Positions 18,350 through 28,349 of a stretch of 64,000 nucleotides of DNA are shown piece after piece (position 1 is the stretch's first letter; each line of letters opens with the position of its first letter). The notes under the pieces are model-generated. The model was not told the origin of the DNA. It saw only the letters and a program-made list of their open reading frames with translations, and made no database searches. The position numbers were made by a program, and so were the translations under genes. This stretch comes from an uncultured Bartonella sp. (GTDB lineage: Bacteria > Pseudomonadota > Alphaproteobacteria > Rhizobiales > Rhizobiaceae): positions 992,001 through 1,056,000 of the forward strand of contig NZ_CALYPR010000001.1 of the NCBI RefSeq assembly GCF_945277285.1, given 5' to 3'.

Positions 18350-19024
18350 TCAGTTATCGGGCTTTGTTTGTTCGGCTCCGATAGGTTTGGTTGCATGTTT
18401 CATAATAATTGGCATTTGTGCAATCATAAAAATAATGGTGATCGGCATAACACCGAAAACCTTGAAAGTTGTCCAGAAATCATTGCTGAAATTGCGCCAG
18501 ACCAGTTCGTTTAAAACAGCAAGAAAGATAAAAAACCACGCCCAACGAAGGGTCAGAATTTTCCATCCTTCATCATCCAGCTGGAAAGCAGAATCGAGCA
18601 CATAGCCAAGCAGTGACTTTTTGATAGCCAATCCCCCGAACAGGATGAGGCCAAAAAGCGTATTGATGATTGTCGGTTTCATTTTGATAAAGGTATCGTT
18701 ATGAAGCCAAAGTGTAAGAAAACCGAAAATCAATACGAAAACCCCTGATATCAGCGGCATCACAGGAAGTTTTCGCGCAATGGTCCATGATGCAAAAAGA
18801 GCAATGACAATGGCAACCATAAAAATAGCGGTAGCCGGAAAAATCGGTTTTTCAAAGCCTTGAAACAAACTGACATGTTTGATCAGCCATTCGCCCTTAT
18901 AATTGGCGAAGAAAAATACGACCAATGGCCCCATCTCGAGAATGAGTTTCAGCGCCGGTGACATATGCATGTCTGTGACCGCTTTGGCATCTTGTGGATC
19001 TGGTTCAAAAAGTGATTTGGTCAT
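18350..19024 (-). CDS. yciB: Inner-membrane septation protein YciB/IspZ
   Basis: This is a polytopic inner-membrane protein of the IspZ/septation protein A family, linked to envelope synthesis and division; its molecular role is not settled. The 224-residue protein shows the characteristic start [21 protein letters not shown] and five or more membrane segments, including [53 protein letters not shown] and a C-terminal [19 protein letters not shown]. The start overlaps the ftsY stop by 4 bp, which couples it to the SRP receptor gene, a common arrangement in Rhizobiales. Confidence 0.92.
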   Translation of the reverse strand: MTKSLFEPDPQDAKAVTDMHMSPALKLILEMGPLVVFFFANYKGEWLIKHVSLFQGFEKPIFPATAIFMVAIVIALFASWTIARKLPVMPLISGVFVLIFGFLTLWLHNDTFIKMKPTIINTLFGLILFGGLAIKKSLLGYVLDSAFQLDDEGWKILTLRWAWFFIFLAVLNELVWRNFSNDFWTTFKVFGVMPITIIFMIAQMPIIMKHATKPIGAEQTKPDN

Positions 19025-20358
19025 TCGTGTTTTCCTGCTATCGCTTCGGCAAAGTCCGAAGCCGCGAAAGGTTCTAGGTCATCGATGCCCTCGCCCACCC
19101 CGATAAAATAAACCGGCAATTTGTACTTTGCGGCAATGGCAACCAGAATGCCGCCCCGTGCGGTGCCATCAAGTTTTGTCATAACAAGGCCGTTCACACC
19201 CGCAATGTTACGGAATATCTCTACCTGATTGAGTGCGTTCTGGCCGGTGGTTGCATCAAGTGTTTGTAATACCGTATGAGGCGCGTCAGGGTCGTGCTTG
19301 CCAAGGACACGAACAATTTTGGCAAGCTCTTCCATAAGTTCGGTTTTGTTTTGCAGGCGCCCTGCCGTGTCGATAATAAGCACATCGCTTCCGGCAGCTT
19401 TGGCTTTTTCGTAAGCATCAAAGGCGAGGCTGGCTGCGTCTGCTCCAAGCTTAGTTGAAACAACGGGCGCGTTGACACGTTCGCCCCAAATATGGAGTTG
19501 TTCAATGGCTGCGGCACGAAAGGTATCGCCTGCGGCCAACATGACCTTTAGCCCGCCAGCCGTGAGTTTTGCTGCGAGCTTTCCTATTGTTGTGGTTTTT
19601 CCCGTACCATTGACACCGACAACCAGTATGACATGTGGTTTGTGAGTTAAATCAAGCTCCAGTGGCCGGGCAATCGGCTCCAGCACCTTCTTGATTTCGT
19701 CGCTCATAATGGTGCGTACTTCATCTGTCGAAATATCTTTGCCATAGCGGCTGGAGGCAAGTGTGTCGGTGATGCGGATTGCAGTTTCAAGACCAAGATC
19801 GGCTTGAATAAGCACATCTTCTAGATCTTGCAATGTCGCTTCATCAAGCTTGCGCTTGGTAAAAATAGAACTGATTGAATCACCGAGTTGACGGGATGAG
19901 CGTGACAAGCCGTGTTTGAGCCGTTCGAACCATGACATTTTTTTGGTTTCACGAATTGCCGGTTCCGGTTTTTTTACCGTTGTTTCCTGCTTGGTGACCT
20001 TATCGGTTACTGTTACTTTTTGTTCCGGAATTTTTGGTGGATGATCGCCTTCCAGAGCAAGATTTGTGGCCTCGCTCAAGCCGACAAATTCAGGTTCGGG
20101 AATCGACGTTTTTTCATCCGTATTGTCGTTCTTTTCAACTTCGTTAACCGGCTGAGGCTTTTTATCCTCATTTGCGCCTATCTTCTCTGGCTCTGTTGTT
20201 TCAAAAGCATGCTGCTTTGCCTGTTTTTGGGCCTGTTCAATCTTATAGGCTTCAAAAGGCGAAAGGGCTGGTTGCTTGTTGTCTTTCTTCTCGCCATCCG
20301 CACCATTTTTCTCGCTTGAACCAAAAGAAAAAACTTTTTTAAATAAACCGTTAGCCAT
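19021..20358 (-). CDS. ftsY: Signal recognition particle receptor FtsY
   Basis: FtsY is the membrane-associated GTPase that docks SRP-ribosome complexes for co-translational membrane insertion. The 445-residue protein has a long charged N-terminal A domain (1 to about 140, rich in E, K and P) and then the NG domain starting [15 protein letters not shown]. GTPase motifs are [10 protein letters not shown] (248-257), DTFRAAA (278-284), DTAGR (330-334) and TKLDG (394-398), ending with the [12 protein letters not shown] signature. It lies 12 bp downstream of mtaB and overlaps yciB. Confidence 0.97.
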   Translation of the reverse strand: MANGLFKKVFSFGSSEKNGADGEKKDNKQPALSPFEAYKIEQAQKQAKQHAFETTEPEKIGANEDKKPQPVNEVEKNDNTDEKTSIPEPEFVGLSEATNLALEGDHPPKIPEQKVTVTDKVTKQETTVKKPEPAIRETKKMSWFERLKHGLSRSSRQLGDSISSIFTKRKLDEATLQDLEDVLIQADLGLETAIRITDTLASSRYGKDISTDEVRTIMSDEIKKVLEPIARPLELDLTHKPHVILVVGVNGTGKTTTIGKLAAKLTAGGLKVMLAAGDTFRAAAIEQLHIWGERVNAPVVSTKLGADAASLAFDAYEKAKAAGSDVLIIDTAGRLQNKTELMEELAKIVRVLGKHDPDAPHTVLQTLDATTGQNALNQVEIFRNIAGVNGLVMTKLDGTARGGILVAIAAKYKLPVYFIGVGEGIDDLEPFAASDFAEAIAGKHE

Positions 20359-20370
20359 AAAAATCCCCGG

Positions 20371-21654
20371 TCAGGCAGCGTTGAGTTGAATGAGCTTGGC
20401 AATAAGCTTGTCACCATCATGACCGACAACACGGCCTTTAACGATAGTTCCGGCAATTGCGCCGTCGATTTTAGTCAGGGTGAAATCTTCCGTGCGGCCG
20501 ATTCCATCATGTTCGACAAGAATCATTTGTTCAGTGTTTTGTAAATCCTCAAGATGTTTGAAAAAGGCTTTTTCGCCCTTTAAGCGCAGTTTTTCTGCTC
20601 TTGTTTTGACGATTGCCCGATCAACCTGCGGCATACGTGCAGCCGGTGTTCCTTCGCGCGGACTAAAGGGAAAGACATGGAGATGGGTTAGCCCACATTC
20701 ATCAACCAACGCCAATGTGTTTTCAAACATCTGATCGGTTTCTGTCGGAAAACCGGCAATAAGGTCGGCACCGTAGACCATGTCCGGACGTTTTTCCCGC
20801 AAATCATTGCAAAAACGGATTGACTGGTCGCGTAAATGGCGCCGTTTCATACGTTTTAAAATCATATTGTCGCCAGCTTGAAGAGAAAGATGCAGATGCG
20901 GCATCAGACGCTTTTCATAAGCCAGCAATTCCAAAAGCTGATCATCAACCTCGATAGAATCGATTGACGATAAACGTAACCTTTGAAGATCAGGTACGTT
21001 TTTCAATATTGATGCAACAAGTTTACCCAATGTCGCCTTTCCCGGAAGATCCGGCCCGTAACTGGTAAGGTCAACACCGGTCAGTACAACTTCCTGATAG
21101 CCATTGCCGTTAAGGCGTTTTATTTGTTCGACAACGGCCCCCATCGGTACCGAGCGTGACGGCCCGCGACCATAAGGAATGATGCAAAACGTACAGCGGT
21201 GGTCACAACCATTTTGCACCTGCACAAATGCCCGCGAATGCCCCTCGATCGAATCAACCATATGTGGGGCGTTTTCTCTAACCTCCATAATATCGTTGAC
21301 TTTGAGCTTTTCGTAATTATTCACACCAAAATCGGGAAGTTGACGATAGGATTGGGCATACAATTTTTCTTCATTTCCCAAAACCAGATCGACTTCAGCC
21401 ATATCGGCAAAATCCTGCCCCAATGTCTGGGCGGCACAGCCCGTTACAATAATACGGGCAAGCGGGTTTTCACGTCTTTTTTTTCGGATTGCCTGTTTTG
21501 CCTGTCGGACAGCCTCGGCGGTGACAGCACAGGTGTTGAAGATGACAGCACCATGTTCCAATTTATCAAGTCCGGCGGAAGCACTTTCCTTGCGCATGAC
21601 CTCTGATTCGAAAGCGTTGAGTCGACAGCCGAAGGTAACAATTTCAGTTGTCAT
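20371..21654 (-). CDS. mtaB: tRNA t6A37 methylthiotransferase MtaB
   Basis: MtaB converts N6-threonylcarbamoyladenosine at position 37 of tRNAs to its 2-methylthio form (ms2t6A). The 427-residue radical-SAM protein has the three N-terminal cluster cysteines (Cys10, Cys42, Cys73) and the radical-SAM CxxxCxxC at Cys150, Cys154 and Cys157 in NGCDHRCTFCIIPYGRG. A C-terminal TRAM-like domain follows. The GxRxN start (TFGCRLNAFES) separates it from MiaB and RimO. It overlaps the dapF stop by one base (TAATG), a typical dapF-mtaB-ftsY arrangement. Confidence 0.94.
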   Translation of the reverse strand: MTTEIVTFGCRLNAFESEVMRKESASAGLDKLEHGAVIFNTCAVTAEAVRQAKQAIRKKRRENPLARIIVTGCAAQTLGQDFADMAEVDLVLGNEEKLYAQSYRQLPDFGVNNYEKLKVNDIMEVRENAPHMVDSIEGHSRAFVQVQNGCDHRCTFCIIPYGRGPSRSVPMGAVVEQIKRLNGNGYQEVVLTGVDLTSYGPDLPGKATLGKLVASILKNVPDLQRLRLSSIDSIEVDDQLLELLAYEKRLMPHLHLSLQAGDNMILKRMKRRHLRDQSIRFCNDLREKRPDMVYGADLIAGFPTETDQMFENTLALVDECGLTHLHVFPFSPREGTPAARMPQVDRAIVKTRAEKLRLKGEKAFFKHLEDLQNTEQMILVEHDGIGRTEDFTLTKIDGAIAGTIVKGRVVGHDGDKLIAKLIQLNAA

Positions 21655-22499
21655 TACTCATTCCTCCGGTATTCACCCGAAAGCGGGTCAAAATGGCCGG
21701 AAAATTCAAATTCGGTTGGCCCGGTCATGATGATGTGATTGTCTTTTTCCCATGAGATTTCCAGTTTCCCTCCGGGAAGGGTAACCGTAACGCGCCGTTC
21801 TGCAAGATTGCGTCGGTGTGCCGCGACTGTTGCAGCACATGCTGCTGTTCCGCACGCACGGGTAAGGCCAGCACCTCTCTCCCATGTTCGCAGCGTTAAA
21901 GCATCGGGTGCCGTAACATGGGCAATGGATATATTACAACGTTCCGGGAAAAACGGATCATGCTCGAGTTGAGGTCCGTAATTTTCGAGAGCTATTTGCT
22001 TAATATTATCGCCAACAAAAAAGATGGCGTGTGGATTTCCCATTGAAACCAGTGACGCGTCATAAAGCGGTCCACACCCAATACCGGCATGATTGGTATC
22101 AGCAATTTGATGGGCTACCGGAATATCTTGCCAATCGAGATGCGGTATTCCCATATCGACAGAGACCAGACCATCCTTGTGGCGTTCCGCTTTGACAATA
22201 CCGGCGGCTGTGTCGAGTTCGAAATGGTCACCCTGATTTTGTTTAAAAAGCCATTCGACAACGCATCGCGTACCATTTCCGCAAGCTTGTGCTTTTGAAC
22301 CATCGGCATTCCAGATATCGATATGATAATCACTACCGGTCTTTGTTGGCATATGAACAGCCATAATCTGGTCAAAAGACGTATCGCGCTTTTTTGCTAG
22401 AGCAATGGCGGCGCGAGGTGTAATATCTGTCTTGACTTGGCGCATATCGGCAACGATAATTTCATTGCCCAAGCCGTTCATTTTGAAAAAAGGGATCAT
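21654..22499 (-). CDS. dapF: Diaminopimelate epimerase
   Basis: DapF interconverts LL- and meso-diaminopimelate for lysine and peptidoglycan. Two starts are possible: ATG at 22508 (MAIMIPFF) or ATG at 22499 (MIPFFKMNGLGNE), and the second matches the usual N-terminus, so I use it. The two active-site cysteines are seen in QACGNGTRCV and in RACGTAACAA, each the hallmark of this cofactor-independent racemase fold. The protein is about 281 residues. It heads the minus-strand chain with mtaB, ftsY, yciB and gloB. Confidence 0.95.
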   Translation of the reverse strand: MIPFFKMNGLGNEIIVADMRQVKTDITPRAAIALAKKRDTSFDQIMAVHMPTKTGSDYHIDIWNADGSKAQACGNGTRCVVEWLFKQNQGDHFELDTAAGIVKAERHKDGLVSVDMGIPHLDWQDIPVAHQIADTNHAGIGCGPLYDASLVSMGNPHAIFFVGDNIKQIALENYGPQLEHDPFFPERCNISIAHVTAPDALTLRTWERGAGLTRACGTAACAATVAAHRRNLAERRVTVTLPGGKLEISWEKDNHIIMTGPTEFEFSGHFDPLSGEYRRNE

Positions 22500-22508
22500 A
22501 ATTGCCAT

Positions 22509-22965
22509 CTAGATCATATTTATTACGATAATATGACTGAAAGGTAAAAAAAATTCCAGCATAAGTACAATGAGCTTTCGCAATGACCTACTAGTTGAAT
22601 AAAAGACTATCGCTTGGTGAAATTGATGTGTCATTAAAATGTAGAATTATTGTTTTTTAAAAATTCTAAACGTGAGAGCTGTAAATTCTTAAAATAGGGT
22701 TAATTCGTCAAAAAACTCATACAAAAATAAAAATATTTAATAATATCAATATATTGGTTTATTTTTATTGGTCAAGGTCTGTTCTCCTGAAGGGAGGGGA
22801 ACTCAATTGATAAACCTGTTTCATTGTGGATGAGAGACAAGTTCCTATGTTTTTCTTTTTTTCTGGCGCGTTTTTGTTATTTATAGTTCTTATTAGAATT
22901 CAAAAACATCATGCCTATAATGATATGGTATCAATGGGCGTATTTGTGGCGAAGAAAGTAGGAAT
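22509..22965. other. AT-rich intergenic region between dapF and omp19
   Basis: This 457 bp region between divergent genes carries the promoters of the dapF operon and of the lipoprotein gene. It is strongly AT-rich at 22620-22760. At about 22784-22806 there is an imperfect inverted repeat, GTTCTCC with GGAGGGGAAC, rich in GA on one strand and CU on the other. No gene could be supported. Confidence 0.4.
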
Positions 22966-23514
22966 ATGACAGTTTCGAGGAATTCACTTCTGGTATTGAC
23001 AGTTATGGCAACAATGCTTGCCGGTTGTGCAAATTCACGGTTTGGCAATAATGGTGGTGGGGAACCGCCGCAGGTAGTTATGCCAGGACCGGCGAGTTCT
23101 GGCGGTGTCAGCCAATCGGAATTGCCGCCACCATCTGATAATTTTCCGGCTGCTCCTAATAATAGTATAAGCAGCAATAACACTCAGCCGCAGCAGACAG
23201 AAGTTGCTAGTCTTCAGCCGCCTACCAATGCATCGGATTTGACCCCCGGGGCGATTGCTGGTGTGTGGAAAGCATCAGTTGGCGGATTGAACTGTCAAAT
23301 TGCAACACCGCAAACAAAATACGGCCAAGGCTATCGGGCCGGCCCTCTCCATTGTCCGGAAGCATTTTCAAAAGTTTCTTCATGGGCGGTAAGTGGCAAA
23401 CAGTTGAATTTTTATGATGGCTCGGGCAGTCCAATTGCAACACTCTATTCGGCCGGACCAAGCAGGTTTGAAGGCAATACGACGACCGGTCAGGCAGTTA
23501 TCTTGAGTCGCTAA
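22966..23514 (+). CDS. omp19: Omp19-type outer-membrane lipoprotein, protease inhibitor-like
   Basis: The 182-residue precursor has a lipoprotein signal ending in LAGC, with lipidated Cys21. A low-complexity linker rich in G, P, S and N follows to about residue 85, then a C-terminal beta-barrel domain of the AprI/Inh protease-inhibitor type (TPGAIAGVWKASVGG, then PQTKYGQGYRAGPLHCP with a likely Cys-Cys pair). The C-terminal half closely resembles Brucella Omp19, a surface lipoprotein reported to inhibit host proteases. A terminator-like hairpin follows. The protease-inhibition role here is inferred from the family. Confidence 0.88.
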   Translation: MTVSRNSLLVLTVMATMLAGCANSRFGNNGGGEPPQVVMPGPASSGGVSQSELPPPSDNFPAAPNNSISSNNTQPQQTEVASLQPPTNASDLTPGAIAGVWKASVGGLNCQIATPQTKYGQGYRAGPLHCPEAFSKVSSWAVSGKQLNFYDGSGSPIATLYSAGPSRFEGNTTTGQAVILSR

Positions 23515-23523
23515 ACGAAATTT

Positions 23524-23546
23524 AGAGGCCGCCGAGGCCTCTTTCC
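23524..23546 (+). terminator. Terminator-like hairpin after omp19
   Basis: AGAGGCC (23524-23530) pairs perfectly with GGCCTCT (23536-23542) around a GCCGA loop, followed by a short TTCC. The U-tract is poor, so it may be only partly effective. Confidence 0.55.
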
Positions 23547-23575
23547 ATATTTTGAATGCAAAAAGGTTTTGATTA

Positions 23576-24718
23576 ATGGGATTGATGCGCGAGCGATATG
23601 ATGCTTTGGTCGAAAACGGTGAAATTAGCCGTGATGAAGCGCAGATTGCTTTAATTGGCCATTTTGATCGTCTTCTTGATGACCTTTCTGTAAAAAGGTT
23701 ATCGCATAAAAGTTCTCCTCTTGGTTGGCTTTTTGGTAAAAATAAAGACAATCGTTTTCCTGTTCGCGGGCTTTATGTCTATGGTGAAGTCGGGCGCGGC
23801 AAAACTATGTTGATGGATTTGTTTTTTTCCTGTTTACCGGTGGGTGACAAAAGACGTGCGCATTTCAATGATTTTATGGCCGATGTTCATGACCGTATTA
23901 ACCAGCATCGGCAAGCATTAACACGGGGAGAGACCAAGCAGCACGATCCCATTCCTCCGGTCGCAGCCAGTCTGGCAAAAGAAGCCAAAGTCCTTTGTTT
24001 TGACGAGTTTACAGTAACGGATATCGCCGATGCGATGGTGCTTTCAAGGCTTTTTACGGCTCTTTTCAAGGAAGGTGTGACGTTGATTGCAACGTCCAAC
24101 GTTGCGCCTGATAATCTCTATCGAAATGGCCTTAATCGCCAGCTGTTTTTGCCTTTTATCACGATTTTGAAGGCTAATGTTGAGGTGTTCAATCTTGATG
24201 CTGATACCGATTACCGGCTGGAAAAGGCTGATCGCAAGCCGGTCTATCTTACCCCATTGGGGCACCAGACACAGGAAAAGATGGATGCAGCATGGGCGCT
24301 GGTGGAACAGGGTGAAACAGCAAAACCAGCAGTTATAGAGGTTCGTGGCCACCCTATTGATGTGCCCAAAGCTATCCATGATGCTGCGCGTTTCGACTAT
24401 ATTGATCTTTGTAGCAAACCTTTGGCTGCGGCTGAATATTTGGCGCTAAGCTCACGCTATCACACATTTTTCATCGATAATGTTCCGGTTATGGATGATG
24501 AGCATCGTAATGAGACCAAACGTTTCATTTTGCTTATCGATACACTCTATGACCGCCAGATTCGCCTGTTCATTTCTGCAGCAGCCACGCCCGATAAACT
24601 CTATCAAGGAAGTAACGAGACAACCGAAACATTCGAGTTTGAACGTACAGCATCACGTCTTTTTGAAATGCAAAGCGAAGAATATCTGGCCGTTTGGAAC
24701 GCAAAATACGTCAAATAA
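23576..24718 (+). CDS. zapE: Cell division ATPase ZapE (AFG1 family)
   Basis: ZapE is an AFG1-like P-loop ATPase that associates with FtsZ at the septum during late division. The 380-residue protein has Walker A GEVGRGKT at residues 70-77, Walker B KVLCFDEFTVTDIADAM, a sensor-like TLIATSNVAPDNLY and the family's FIDNVPVMDDEHRNETKRFI segment near residue 300. Length is normal. It is single, between omp19 and mdh, close to its usual mdh neighbourhood in Rhizobiales. Confidence 0.92.
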   Translation: MGLMRERYDALVENGEISRDEAQIALIGHFDRLLDDLSVKRLSHKSSPLGWLFGKNKDNRFPVRGLYVYGEVGRGKTMLMDLFFSCLPVGDKRRAHFNDFMADVHDRINQHRQALTRGETKQHDPIPPVAASLAKEAKVLCFDEFTVTDIADAMVLSRLFTALFKEGVTLIATSNVAPDNLYRNGLNRQLFLPFITILKANVEVFNLDADTDYRLEKADRKPVYLTPLGHQTQEKMDAAWALVEQGETAKPAVIEVRGHPIDVPKAIHDAARFDYIDLCSKPLAAAEYLALSSRYHTFFIDNVPVMDDEHRNETKRFILLIDTLYDRQIRLFISAAATPDKLYQGSNETTETFEFERTASRLFEMQSEEYLAVWNAKYVK

Positions 24719-26015
<1,297 letters not shown>

Positions 26016-26036
26016 GTGGGGTCTGCCCCACTTTTT
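26016..26036 (+). terminator. Terminator between mdh and sucC
   Basis: GTGGGG (26016-26021) pairs with CCCCAC (26026-26031) around TCTG, followed by TTTTT. It starts directly after the mdh stop codon and could lower read-through into sucC, an attenuation point within the TCA cluster. Confidence 0.8.
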
Positions 26037-26107
26037 CATTCACCAGAGTCGGATATACCGATTTTCCGGGACCGGACTTGCGGCCCACAAAAGAAAAGGA
26101 AAAATGA

Positions 26108-27304
26108 ATGAATATCCATGAATATCAGGCCAAGCGTCTGCTTCATGAATATGGCGCACCCATTGCTAACGGTGTAGCTATCTATTCAGTAGAGCAGGCA
26201 GAGGAATGGGCAAAAAAATTGCCCGGACCGCTTTATGTCGTAAAAAGTCAGATTCATGCTGGCGGTCGCGGCAAAGGCAAGTTTAAAGAACTTGGTCCAG
26301 ATGCAAAAGGTGGCGTCCGTCTTGCAAAGTCGGTAGATGAGGTTATTGCCAATGTGAAAGAGATGCTTGGCAAAACACTTGTTACCAAGCAGACAGGCCC
26401 GGCCGGAAAACAGGTAAATCGTCTTTACATTGAAGATGGTGCTGATATCGAACGCGAGCTTTATTTGTCAATCCTTGTCGACCGCACCGTTGGTGAGGTT
26501 GCTTTTGTTGTATCGACAGAAGGTGGCATGGATATCGAGACAGTTGCTCACGATACTCCGGAGAAAATTCTGACTCTTCCGATCAATCCGGATAACGGAG
26601 TAACTGAAAAAGATAGCGCCAAGCTTTGTGATGCATTAAAGCTTGAGGATGTTGCTCGTGAAGACGGCATGAAACTTTTTCCGATCCTCTATAAGGCATT
26701 TGTCGAGAAGGATATGAGCCTTCTTGAAATCAATCCGTTGATTGTGATGAAAAACGGCCATTTGCGTTTGTTGGACTCGAAGGTTTCCTTCGACAATAAT
26801 GCGCTTTTCCGTCATCCAGATATTGTCGAATTGCGCGATACCTCGGAAGAAGATCCAAAGGAAATCGAAGCCTCCAAACATGACCTTGCCTATATCGCTC
26901 TTGATGGCAATATCGGCTGCATGGTCAATGGTGCGGGTCTTGCCATGGCAACCATGGATATTATCAAGCTTTATGGCGGCGAACCGGCCAATTTCCTTGA
27001 TGTTGGCGGTGGTGCCTCGAAAGAGCGTGTGACTGCAGCGTTCAAAATTATTACTGCCGATCCGCATGTCCAAGGCATATTGGTCAATATTTTTGGCGGC
27101 ATCATGCGTTGTGATGTCATTGCCGAAGGTGTTCTGGCTGCAGTCAAGGAAGTCGGTTTGAAAGTGCCTCTGGTGGTTCGTCTTGAAGGTACAAATGTTG
27201 ATAAGGGCAAAGCCATTATCAATGAAAGTGGTCTGAATGTGATCTCGGCAGATGATCTTGACGATGCTGCCAAGAAAATCGTCGCAGCCGTGAAGGGAGC
27301 TTGA
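26108..27304 (+). CDS. sucC: Succinyl-CoA synthetase beta subunit
   Basis: With SucD it converts succinyl-CoA to succinate with substrate-level phosphorylation of ADP or GDP. The 398-residue protein has the N-terminal ATP-grasp domain ([44 protein letters not shown]) and the C-terminal CoA-ligase domain with [27 protein letters not shown] and [10 protein letters not shown]. It is separated from mdh by a terminator and from sucD by only 4 bp. The subunits form a heterotetramer in the cytoplasm. Confidence 0.97.
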   Translation: MNIHEYQAKRLLHEYGAPIANGVAIYSVEQAEEWAKKLPGPLYVVKSQIHAGGRGKGKFKELGPDAKGGVRLAKSVDEVIANVKEMLGKTLVTKQTGPAGKQVNRLYIEDGADIERELYLSILVDRTVGEVAFVVSTEGGMDIETVAHDTPEKILTLPINPDNGVTEKDSAKLCDALKLEDVAREDGMKLFPILYKAFVEKDMSLLEINPLIVMKNGHLRLLDSKVSFDNNALFRHPDIVELRDTSEEDPKEIEASKHDLAYIALDGNIGCMVNGAGLAMATMDIIKLYGGEPANFLDVGGGASKERVTAAFKIITADPHVQGILVNIFGGIMRCDVIAEGVLAAVKEVGLKVPLVVRLEGTNVDKGKAIINESGLNVISADDLDDAAKKIVAAVKGA

Positions 27305-27308
27305 AGTT

Positions 27309-28211
27309 ATGTCGATTCTTATCAACAAGGATACGAAAGTTCTCGTACAGGGTCTGACCGGTAAGACCGGTACTTTCCATACCGAGCAGGCACTTGCCTA
27401 TCATGGGACCAAGATGGTCGGTGGCGTTAACCCGAAAAAGGGTGGCGAAACATGGCATGGTGCAAATGGCGAGGAATTGCCGATTTTTGCAACAGTTGCC
27501 GAAGGTAAGGAAAAAACAGGTGCCGATGCATCGGTGATCTATGTCCCACCGGCAGGTGCGGCTGCTGCAATTATGGAAGCGATTGATGCTGAAATTGGCC
27601 TTATTGTTTGTATCACGGAAGGTATTCCGGTACTTGATATGGTCAAAGTCAAGGCAAAATTAGGAAAATCGAAGTCGCGCCTGATTGGGCCTAACTGCCC
27701 GGGTGTTCTAACGCCTGATGAATGCAAAATCGGGATTATGCCCGGTTCGATCTTCAAAAAGGGTTCGGTCGGTGTTGTATCGCGTTCAGGAACTTTGACC
27801 TACGAAGCTGTCTATCAGACAAGTGTGGAAGGTCTGGGGCAGACAACCGCTGTCGGTATTGGCGGCGATCCGGTTAAGGGTACAGAATTCATTGATGTGC
27901 TCGAAATGTTCCTTGCAGATGACGAAACCAAATCAATTGTGATGATTGGTGAAATTGGTGGTTCTGCTGAGGAAGATGCTTCGCAATTCTTGATTGATGA
28001 AGCCAAGAAGGGCCGCAAAAAGCCGGTTGTCGGCTTTATTGCCGGTCGTACAGCACCAAAAGGCCGTACAATGGGTCATGCCGGTGCGGTAATTTCTGGT
28101 GGTAAAGGTGGTGCCGAAGACAAGATTGCTGCCATGGAGGCAGCCGGGATCCGCGTTTCGCCATCGCCAGCCCAGATTGGCAAGACCCTTGTCGAGGTCC
28201 TAAAGGACTGA
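27309..28211 (+). CDS. sucD: Succinyl-CoA synthetase alpha subunit
   Basis: SucD carries the CoA-binding fold and the histidine phosphorylated during catalysis. The 300-residue protein has [17 protein letters not shown] near the N-terminus, [16 protein letters not shown], the [11 protein letters not shown] segment and the active-site histidine at about residue 257 in [19 protein letters not shown] hairpin lies 15 bp past the stop codon, between sucD and sucA. Confidence 0.97.
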   Translation: MSILINKDTKVLVQGLTGKTGTFHTEQALAYHGTKMVGGVNPKKGGETWHGANGEELPIFATVAEGKEKTGADASVIYVPPAGAAAAIMEAIDAEIGLIVCITEGIPVLDMVKVKAKLGKSKSRLIGPNCPGVLTPDECKIGIMPGSIFKKGSVGVVSRSGTLTYEAVYQTSVEGLGQTTAVGIGGDPVKGTEFIDVLEMFLADDETKSIVMIGEIGGSAEEDASQFLIDEAKKGRKKPVVGFIAGRTAPKGRTMGHAGAVISGGKGGAEDKIAAMEAAGIRVSPSPAQIGKTLVEVLKD

Positions 28212-28225
28212 CAACAATTGAAAAA

Positions 28226-28253
28226 GCCACTCGGACGAGCCTGTTCGAGTGGC
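28226..28253 (+). terminator. Hairpin between sucD and sucA
   Basis: GCCACTCG (28226-28233) pairs perfectly with CGAGTGGC (28246-28253), and the stem can be extended with a G-U and an A-U pair. It is followed by TCGATTATTT, a weak U-tract. It is either a partial terminator or an mRNA stabiliser that sets the ratio of sucCD to sucAB transcripts. Confidence 0.6.
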
Positions 28254-28349
28254 TCGATTATTTAACAGAAGCAAATGCTTCTTCAACACCAATTCGTAGG
28301 GCAGTCCCACGGATATTAAGGAGACGGAACAGGTGTTCCGGCAGAATAT

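Noticed and set aside
22784-22806. An inverted repeat with CU/GA-rich arms between dapF and omp19 as a possible small RNA
   Set aside because: The stem is imperfect, there is no U-tract after it on either strand and no promoter could be placed.
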